Positions 32,782 through 37,688 of a stretch of 37,688 nucleotides of DNA are shown one piece after another. Under the pieces are notes generated by a model, which did not search any database, was not told the DNA's origin, and worked only from the letters and a program-made list of their open reading frames with translations. A program made the position numbers and the translations under genes. Positions within the stretch are counted from its first letter, which is position 1, and each line of letters opens with the position of its first letter. Source of the DNA: JBPOIC01 sp052034865 (GTDB lineage: Bacteria; UBA10199; JADFYH01); assembly GCA_052034865.1 (NCBI GenBank), contig JBPOIC010000019.1, forward strand, positions 1-37,688, read 5' to 3'.

Positions 32782-34251
32782 TTACTCCTTCACACTCCAC
32801 TCCGTCGTGCCATCCGGCCGATCTTTTAACACGATGTTATTTGCAAGTAACTCATTACGAATGGCATCCGATCGTTTGAAATCTTTCTGCAAGCGGGCCT
32901 GTTTGCGCTCTTCGATCAGCCCCGCGATCCGGACTTCATCGATTCCTTTCTTTTCCAACACACGGGCGGATTGCCTGTCGAAAAAGTTTTTGGCCTGATC
33001 GCCATAACATCCTAATACTGAAAAAATGGTTTGGGTATTTTGAAGATAGGTTTCGCAAAGAGGGATCATCTGCTCAGATGAAACCGATTGATCGAGCAAT
33101 TTATTGATCGCCCGCACGGCATCAAAAATGTGACCAAACGCCATAGCGGTATTTAAATCATCGTCCATGGCTTCTTGAAAGAAAGTGAGCAATTTCTGAA
33201 TTTTTTCCATGGATTCAGTATCGCTCAGGTTTTGAACTGCTGGAGAAGGTGTGGGATGTTTCAGATAATCCTGAACCCGTTTGATGGTCGTATAATAACG
33301 GGTGAGAGATTGGGCTGCTTCGTGAAGATTTTCTTCACTAAAATCAATCGGAGATCGGTAATGGACCGAAAGTAAAAAAGCGCGCACTGCCTCCCAATCG
33401 TGTGTTTCAAGCACTTCTCGAATCGATAAAATATTACCCAACGACTTGCTCATTTTATCCGCATTGATATTTACAAAACCGTTATGCATCCAATATTTTA
33501 CAAACGGTTTTCCGCTGGCTCCTTCCGATTGAGCGATTTCATTTTCATGGTGAGGAAAAATGAGATCCCGTCCTCCGCCATGAATGTCGAAACTTTCTCC
33601 CAGATATTCCATGCTCATAGCAGAACACTCGATGTGCCATCCCGGACGGCCTTTTCCCCAAGGCGAATCCCACGCAGGCTCACCAGGTTTGGCCGATTTC
33701 CAGAGGGCAAAATCCAGAGGATCCGATTTTGCTTCCATCACTTCCACCCGCGCTCCGGCCTCTAAATCCTCAATGTTCTTTTTCGAAAGTTTTCCGTATT
33801 CCTTAAAATTTCGAACCTTAAAAAACACATCTCCCTGAGAAACGTAGGCAAGATTTTTCGCAATCAATTTTTCAATCACAGCAATCATTTGAGAAATATG
33901 ATCTGTCGCTTTTGGTTCGATCTGGGGCTTTAAGTTTCCCAGACTTTGCATGTCCTGATCAAACTCTCCGATATAGCGCTGGGTTAAGTCCTGCCAGGAT
34001 ACATTCAGCTCCTGCGATCGACGGATAATCTTGTCGTCTACATCCGTAAAATTGCGCACATAAGTGACTTCAAATTTTTTGAATTGGAGATGGCGATAAA
34101 GTACATCAAACGCGACGTTAGCGCGCGCATGACCGATATGACAGCGATCGTAAACCGTGACTCCACACACATACAGCTTCACTTTACCAGGCGTCATGGG
34201 TTCAAAATTTTCTTTTTGATGATGGAGAGTGTTGTAGAGTTTAAGGGGCAT
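32782..34251 (-). CDS. cysS: Cysteinyl-tRNA synthetase
   Basis: Cytosolic class I enzyme charging tRNA-Cys, 489 residues. It starts MPLKLYNTLHHQKENFEP with AGGAT nine bases upstream; an earlier ATG (34269) adds six residues and lacks a ribosome site. Landmarks are LYVCGVTVYDRCHIGHAR (zinc cysteine and HIGH), DIHGGGRDLIFPHHENE (zinc histidines) and KMSKSLGN. The DALR-type C-terminal domain and the tail RLQKDFKRSDAIRNELL are intact. It follows ispF by 36 bases in the carD-ispD-ispF-cysS direction and is probably the end of that operon; the moeB-type gene is 87 bases further on. Confidence 0.97.
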   Translation of the reverse strand: MPLKLYNTLHHQKENFEPMTPGKVKLYVCGVTVYDRCHIGHARANVAFDVLYRHLQFKKFEVTYVRNFTDVDDKIIRRSQELNVSWQDLTQRYIGEFDQDMQSLGNLKPQIEPKATDHISQMIAVIEKLIAKNLAYVSQGDVFFKVRNFKEYGKLSKKNIEDLEAGARVEVMEAKSDPLDFALWKSAKPGEPAWDSPWGKGRPGWHIECSAMSMEYLGESFDIHGGGRDLIFPHHENEIAQSEGASGKPFVKYWMHNGFVNINADKMSKSLGNILSIREVLETHDWEAVRAFLLSVHYRSPIDFSEENLHEAAQSLTRYYTTIKRVQDYLKHPTPSPAVQNLSDTESMEKIQKLLTFFQEAMDDDLNTAMAFGHIFDAVRAINKLLDQSVSSEQMIPLCETYLQNTQTIFSVLGCYGDQAKNFFDRQSARVLEKKGIDEVRIAGLIEERKQARLQKDFKRSDAIRNELLANNIVLKDRPDGTTEWSVKE

Positions 34252-34287
34252 GGGCGATATCCTAACCATAAAGATGACAACAGGTGC

Positions 34288-34764
34288 TTATTTTCGACTT
34301 AAGAGCACAACAGCCTTTGCGGCCATTCCTTCTTCGTGACCGGTAAAACCAAGCCCTTCTTCCCGAGTTGCTTTCACACTGACCTGACTGATCTCACACT
34401 GAAGACACTGAGCAATATTTTGAGTCATTTGGGAAAGATGCGGAGCAAGTTTGGGTTTTTCTGCGATGAGCACGCTATCGAGATTGGCGAGTTGATATCC
34501 TTTTTCCAGTACCTTTTGGTACACGGCTCCTAAAAGTTTTAAGCTGGAGATTCCTTTATATTGGGGATCCGTATCCGGAAAATGTTGTCCAAGATCACCC
34601 AATGCCAAAGCTCCCAGAAGTGCATCAGCAATGGCATGCAGCAAGGCATCGGCATCTGAATGGCCTTTTAGTCCTTTTGAATGAGGAATCTCCACGCCTC
34701 CAAGAATGAGTTTTTTTCCTTCTACCAGGGGATGAACATCGTATCCAATGCCAATGCGAAACAT
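34288..34764 (-). CDS. ispF: 2-C-methyl-D-erythritol 2,4-cyclodiphosphate synthase
   Basis: MEP-pathway enzyme that forms the cyclodiphosphate from CDP-ME 2-phosphate with loss of CMP, making isopentenyl precursors; 158 residues, the usual size. The metal ligands lie in GIGYDVHPLVEG (D8, H10) and the conserved GHSDADALLHAIADALLGA and DLGQHFPDTDPQYKG blocks. The C-terminal VSVKATREEGLGFTGHEEG is diagnostic. AAGGAA sits six bases before the ATG, inside the nine-base gap after ispD, so the two genes are co-transcribed. Some bacteria fuse these two genes; here they are separate. Confidence 0.97.
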   Translation of the reverse strand: MFRIGIGYDVHPLVEGKKLILGGVEIPHSKGLKGHSDADALLHAIADALLGALALGDLGQHFPDTDPQYKGISSLKLLGAVYQKVLEKGYQLANLDSVLIAEKPKLAPHLSQMTQNIAQCLQCEISQVSVKATREEGLGFTGHEEGMAAKAVVLLSRK

Positions 34765-34773
34765 AAAAATTCC

Positions 34774-35478
34774 TTATCTCGAAGTCTGATGAACTATTGA
34801 TTGGAAGATGGCCTCTGCGATTGTAAAATCCAGAGCCGAAGTGATTTTCAGGTTTGTCGCTTCTCCGTCAACAATTTTGACAGGCTTGCCCAAGGCTTCA
34901 ACCAGGCTGGCCTCATCGGTTCCCGTAAATTGTTTTTTTTCAGCCCACTCAACTGCTTCCTTCAGAATTTCATAGCGAAATCCTTGCGGAGTCTGGGCAT
35001 GGTAGATTTTTTTTCGATCGTGTGTGTGAGACAGGAAACCATCCTCACGAACTTCCTTGATCGTATCCGTGGCTGAAAGGGCTACGAGTGCCGCGCCGTA
35101 TCGATGGGTGGCTTCAACACAGCTTTCTATCAAGTTGATAGAGACCAGTGGTCTGGCACCATCATGTATCAAAACCAGATCGGTTTTTGGCAAGATAGCT
35201 TCAAATCCCTTTTGAGTGGATTCCTGTCGTGTTTTTCCACCAGGTAATATTTTTCTTAATTTTGAGTAAGAATGATTTTTAAGAATTTGTTGGTCAAAGT
35301 AGGAAAGATAATTTTCAGGGAGGGTGAGATAAATATCGTGGATGGATGGAGATTGATCAAATGTATTGAGAGTATAAGTGATCAAAGGGCGACCTAATAG
35401 GGGAAGAAACTGCTTGGGAAGAGGTGCTCCCACTCGAGATCCAGAACCTCCTGCAACGATAAGGGCGGCTGTTCTCAT
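34774..35478 (-). CDS. ispD: 2-C-methyl-D-erythritol 4-phosphate cytidylyltransferase
   Basis: MEP-pathway enzyme that joins CTP and MEP to CDP-ME, 234 residues. The nucleotide-binding start VAGGSGSRVGAPLPKQFLPL is a textbook IspD motif; also present are VLIHDGARPLVS, ATDTIKEV and AQTPQGFRYEIL, followed by TGTDEASLVEALGKPVKIVDG. It lies between carD (106 bases upstream, with a strong terminator between) and ispF (nine bases downstream). No strong ribosome site is seen before the ATG. Full length and intact. Confidence 0.97.
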   Translation of the reverse strand: MRTAALIVAGGSGSRVGAPLPKQFLPLLGRPLITYTLNTFDQSPSIHDIYLTLPENYLSYFDQQILKNHSYSKLRKILPGGKTRQESTQKGFEAILPKTDLVLIHDGARPLVSINLIESCVEATHRYGAALVALSATDTIKEVREDGFLSHTHDRKKIYHAQTPQGFRYEILKEAVEWAEKKQFTGTDEASLVEALGKPVKIVDGEATNLKITSALDFTIAEAIFQSIVHQTSR

Positions 35479-35520
35479 AAATTAGGATTGGACTTTATCG
35501 ACTAAGACCCTGGATCATAA

Positions 35521-35560
35521 AACGAAGGGCGGTATCCACTTCAGTGGCCCGCCCTTCGTT
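35521..35560 (-). terminator. Strong rho-independent terminator after carD
   Basis: A perfect 12-bp stem AACGAAGGGCGG/CCGCCCTTCGTT (35521-35532 and 35549-35560) with an inner CCACT-TC-AGTGG hairpin. On the minus strand the stem is followed by TTATG, so the U-tract is short. It lies 24 bases after the carD stop and may partly insulate ispD from carD. Confidence 0.82.
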
Positions 35561-35583
35561 TGCAATCAAGATGATCGTTTAAA

Positions 35584-36111
35584 CTAAGATTTAAAAAGAT
35601 CGTTGAGATCTTCTTCGATATCTTCTTCTTCACGTTCTTCGCAAATGGCTAATTCTTTCATGAGTAAGCCCTTGGCTGTATCAAGCATTTTCTTCTCACC
35701 AAACGAAAGCTCCTTCTCAAACTTAAGTAGGGAAAGATCACGAACGACCTCGGCGATTTCGTACACTGAACCGGTTTTGATCTTATCCATATATTCACGG
35801 TAACGACGATTCCAGGTCTGATTGTCGATTTTGACATTACGTTCTTTAAGGATGGCGTAGACTTCTTTTACTTCAGCCTCAGAAATAATTTCTCGGAGTC
35901 CTACAGCAGTGACATTTGTTGTGGGAACCATGATTTTCATTCCACTGTCCAGAATTTGAAGGACATAGAAGGTCTGCTTGCTTCCGAGAATTTCGCGGCT
36001 CTCAATGCTCTTCACTTCTCCCACCCCATGGGCAGGATAAACAGCCATATCTCCTACCTTAAACGGGAGTTTTTCTCTGAGCTTTTCAGCTTTAGCGAGG
36101 GCCTTGGACAT
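35584..36111 (-). CDS. carD: CarD-family RNA polymerase-binding regulator
   Basis: Cytosolic transcription regulator of 175 residues. The N-terminal RNA-polymerase interaction domain (about 17-80) is FKVGDMAVYPAHGVGEVKSI followed by QTFYVLQILDSGMKIMVPTT; the C-terminal helical domain (RYREYMDKIKTGSVYEIAEV) binds near the promoter -10 element and stabilises the open complex. The tail is acidic (EEREEEDIEEDLNDLF). A good ribosome site (AAGGAAGG) precedes the ATG. The order carD-ispD-ispF-cysS is the one known in Actinobacteria and in several deltaproteobacteria. Upstream promoter: see the adjacent entry. Confidence 0.95.
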   Translation of the reverse strand: MSKALAKAEKLREKLPFKVGDMAVYPAHGVGEVKSIESREILGSKQTFYVLQILDSGMKIMVPTTNVTAVGLREIISEAEVKEVYAILKERNVKIDNQTWNRRYREYMDKIKTGSVYEIAEVVRDLSLLKFEKELSFGEKKMLDTAKGLLMKELAICEEREEEDIEEDLNDLFKS

Positions 36112-36198
36112 ATAATACCTTCCTTCCTTGTTATAAGGATTGAATGGTTAAAAAGTCGTCTATTTGTGGCGCAATTAAATACCTTAGAAGGGCTCGCA

Positions 36199-36227
36199 CA
36201 TGTAACAGAAATAGCCCTTTTCGTCAA
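36199..36227 (-). promoter_or_regulatory. Candidate carD promoter
   Basis: On the minus strand TTGACG (plus 36222-36227) and TACATG (36199-36204) are 17 bases apart, about 90 bases upstream of the carD ATG. The -35 is good (5 of 6), the -10 weak. The rest of the 492-base spacer 36112-36603 contains AT-rich sequence, a small unlikely frame and, at its end, the HU terminator. Confidence 0.35.
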
Positions 36228-36553
36228 CGCAACTCAAGGCAGTTTGTCATAACGAGACTGATTATGAAGTCATAAAAATGATTTTGACAAAAAATACGGG
36301 CGCAGTCCCATTGACCCTTATTCTCGGCACTCTCAAGATGAAGTTGCGTCATTTTTTGTTGTCACTTTTTAAAGAAAAAAGAAACGGAGAGAAAGAAGTG
36401 GTTATCTATTTGAAATTAATTGGTATTTTTATGAAAAGGCATGAGATAAAAAGGGAGTTAAGAGGAATAAAACTGAAAGTTTAAAAGGTGAAAAATTTAT
36501 AAAATCAACTGAGAGGTGGTATTCGCTGACGCCTCATAACACTATCAATAAAA

Positions 36554-36582
36554 AAACCCCTTTGATTTACCAAAGGGGTTTT
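36554..36582 (-). terminator. Rho-independent terminator of the HU gene
   Basis: AAACCCCTTTG (36554-36564) pairs with CAAAGGGGTTT (36571-36581) across a 6-base loop; on the minus strand it is followed by a run of U residues. It lies about 20 bases after the HU stop codon. Confidence 0.9.
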
Positions 36583-36603
36583 GGAAAAAATGATCAGAAA
36601 ATC

Positions 36604-36876
36604 TTACTTACAGGAATCCTTTAACTGCTTTCCTGCCTTAAAGCGAGGAAGGTTGGCGGCCTTAATGTTGATTTCGGCCCCAGTCTGGGGGTTACGACCT
36701 TTTCTGGCTTTTCTCTTGGTGACCAGGAAGGTTCCAAAACCGGTGAGAGTGATCTTATCTTTTTTCTTCAGGCACTTGGTGATTGCACCAGTTAATGAAT
36801 TGATTGCCTGCTCTGCGCTGGCCTTGGAAAGTTTTGCTTCTTTTGCCACTTGGGCGATAAGATCTGCTTTAGTCAT
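36604..36876 (-). CDS. hup: HU-family DNA-binding protein
   Basis: Nucleoid-associated DNA-bending protein of 90 residues that binds duplex DNA as a dimer. MTKADLIAQVAKEAKLSKAS is the HU start; TLTGFGTFLVTKRKARKGRN is the signature before the DNA-binding arm, followed by PQTGAEINIKAANLPRFKAG. The open frame continues 47 codons upstream with no homology; the ATG at 36876 has a perfect ribosome site (AAGGAGGG) nine bases before it. The C-terminus ends KDSCK, with an unusual cysteine. It has its own promoter and terminator, so it is monocistronic. Confidence 0.96.
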   Translation of the reverse strand: MTKADLIAQVAKEAKLSKASAEQAINSLTGAITKCLKKKDKITLTGFGTFLVTKRKARKGRNPQTGAEINIKAANLPRFKAGKQLKDSCK

Positions 36877-36899
36877 TTTTCTCCCTCCTTTTGGGAATA

Positions 36900-36914
36900 A
36901 TCCGCAGAGCGGAT
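36900..36914 (-). promoter_or_regulatory. Small hairpin in the HU 5' leader
   Basis: ATCCGC-AGA-GCGGAT is a 6-bp inverted repeat lying just upstream of the HU ribosome site. It could modulate translation or mRNA stability; no known element was recognised. Confidence 0.35.
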
Positions 36915-37015
36915 AGTTAATAAAAATGAAACTGTTTGAAACGCCAGAATTGAATGATCGGGATTTGCTCTTGGGATCTGAAAATGCTGTCGCCACCGAC
37001 GGCAAATGCAGGTGC

Positions 37016-37043
37016 ATCTTACAAGTCTGGTAGGTGAAGTCAA
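37016..37043 (-). promoter_or_regulatory. Candidate sigma-70 promoter of the HU gene
   Basis: On the minus strand TTGACT (plus 37038-37043) and TAAGAT (37016-37021) are 16 bases apart, giving a leader of roughly 130 bases before the HU start. The -35 is 5 of 6 and the -10 is 4 of 6 to consensus. The 410-base divergent spacer 36877-37286 shows no other clear feature for the plus-strand gene. Confidence 0.5.
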
Positions 37044-37286
37044 TGACAAACTCATGAGCGAAAATGATTTTGCCATTCCATTTTCATTTAAATTTGTAGA
37101 TCTTTGAACAGGAAATTTGAGTCACAACAGAACGGGAAACTTAAGCTCCAACGAATGACGATAAGAAAATAAAGTAAAAAAGGTTATGAATGGGAAAGAT
37201 GATTTTTCAAATTCAAAACTGCTCTCATACGAGATCCCTCAGGATCTTAAACATAAGAAATAAGATGCAGATCCAGAAAGGCCCCT

Positions 37287-37628
37287 ATGTCGCATGGCAT
37301 TCATTTTCCAACCCAATCTCACCCTCCTCATTCATTTCCTCCAGAAAAGGCACCTCCTAAAGAAGCAAGCAAAAAAGGAGAATCTTCCAAGCAAAATAAT
37401 ATCAGTGATGCAGCACAGGCGATTATTCACAGCTTTGACTCTTCACCTGTAAATCCATCCGAGAATACTCAAGCACCTCCTGCTTCTCTCGCTTCATTTG
37501 GACAGGAGTTTGTAGGAGTGCTCGAAACTCTCTTGAAGGAAGGATATGCTTCCTCTCAAACCTCCTCAGCACCAGGCAGTTATCGTTTTGAGAAAGAAAA
37601 GACTTCACAGGCTTTATTCAAAGGATAA
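37287..37628 (+). CDS. Small Pro/Ser-rich hypothetical protein
   Basis: A 113-residue frame not assigned to a family. The first 60 residues are rich in Pro, Ser, Lys and His (FPTQSHPPHSFPPEKAPPKE) and probably disordered; a short helical stretch follows (SFGQEFVGVLETLLKEGYAS), then a charged tail (RFEKEKTSQALFKG). No signal peptide or membrane segment is present. AGAAAGG lies five bases before the ATG, which supports expression. It is divergent from HU. The last 60 bases of the window show nothing recognisable. Confidence 0.45.
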   Translation: MSHGIHFPTQSHPPHSFPPEKAPPKEASKKGESSKQNNISDAAQAIIHSFDSSPVNPSENTQAPPASLASFGQEFVGVLETLLKEGYASSQTSSAPGSYRFEKEKTSQALFKG

Positions 37629-37688
37629 AAGACAGATATACAAAAAATAAGGTAGTTTGTTCGGGAAGAAAAATATTTGATGGGATCC

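Noticed and set aside
36278..36484. 68-residue plus-strand frame upstream of carD
   Set aside because: Low-complexity lysine- and leucine-rich product, no ribosome site and AT-rich spacer composition; likely chance.

Overview
The window (about 37.7 kb, roughly balanced base composition) reads as a chromosomal segment of a Gram-negative bacterium. An outer-membrane efflux system, many lipoproteins with large signal cysteines, Myxococcus-type cysteine-rich repeats (C-G-D/N-G ... C-D-D-G/E-N ... D-G-C-S) joined to beta-propellers, and a carD-ispD-ispF-cysS cluster point to a deltaproteobacterium-like lineage (Myxococcota, Bdellovibrionota or a related candidate group). That placement is inference. 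No rRNA, tRNA, CRISPR array, prophage or complete insertion sequence was seen.

Left part (1-11042), almost all on the minus strand: the 3' end of serS (plus strand) meets a site-2-protease-like M50 peptidase tail to tail. Read in the direction of transcription, the minus-strand genes are glyS, ppdK, two beta-propeller lipoproteins, a fatty acyl-AMP ligase fused to an acyl carrier domain, a type II thioesterase and the M50 peptidase. The lipoprotein/ligase-ACP/thioesterase set is the most unusual cassette here: acyl activation, carrier and hydrolase with no polyketide synthase or NRPS beside them.

Middle part (11043-18823), plus strand: a tripartite RND efflux system. Its lipoprotein adaptor carries a proline-rich linker where a coiled-coil hairpin is expected. 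The adaptor is separated from the overlapping TolC and RND pump genes by an aldehyde-dehydrogenase-like remnant and a tandem universal stress protein.

Region 18824-21244 (minus strand): a CitE/malyl-CoA-lyase-like protein, methylmalonyl-CoA epimerase and a small four-helix membrane protein, with dispersed repeats on both sides of the lyase. Region 21359-26637 (plus strand): DedA, a partial branched-chain amino acid ABC transporter (LivM, LivG, LivF; no LivH or binding protein), a decayed RelE-type toxin and CstA.

Right part (26634-37688), mostly minus strand: a coiled-coil hypothetical protein, two paralogous cysteine-repeat/beta-propeller lipoproteins, a rhodanese-E1 sulfur-carrier-activating enzyme, then carD, ispD, ispF and cysS in one direction, an HU protein and, on the plus strand, a small Pro/Ser-rich hypothetical protein. 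Several clear rho-independent terminators and four kinds of short palindromic or dispersed intergenic repeats are present.
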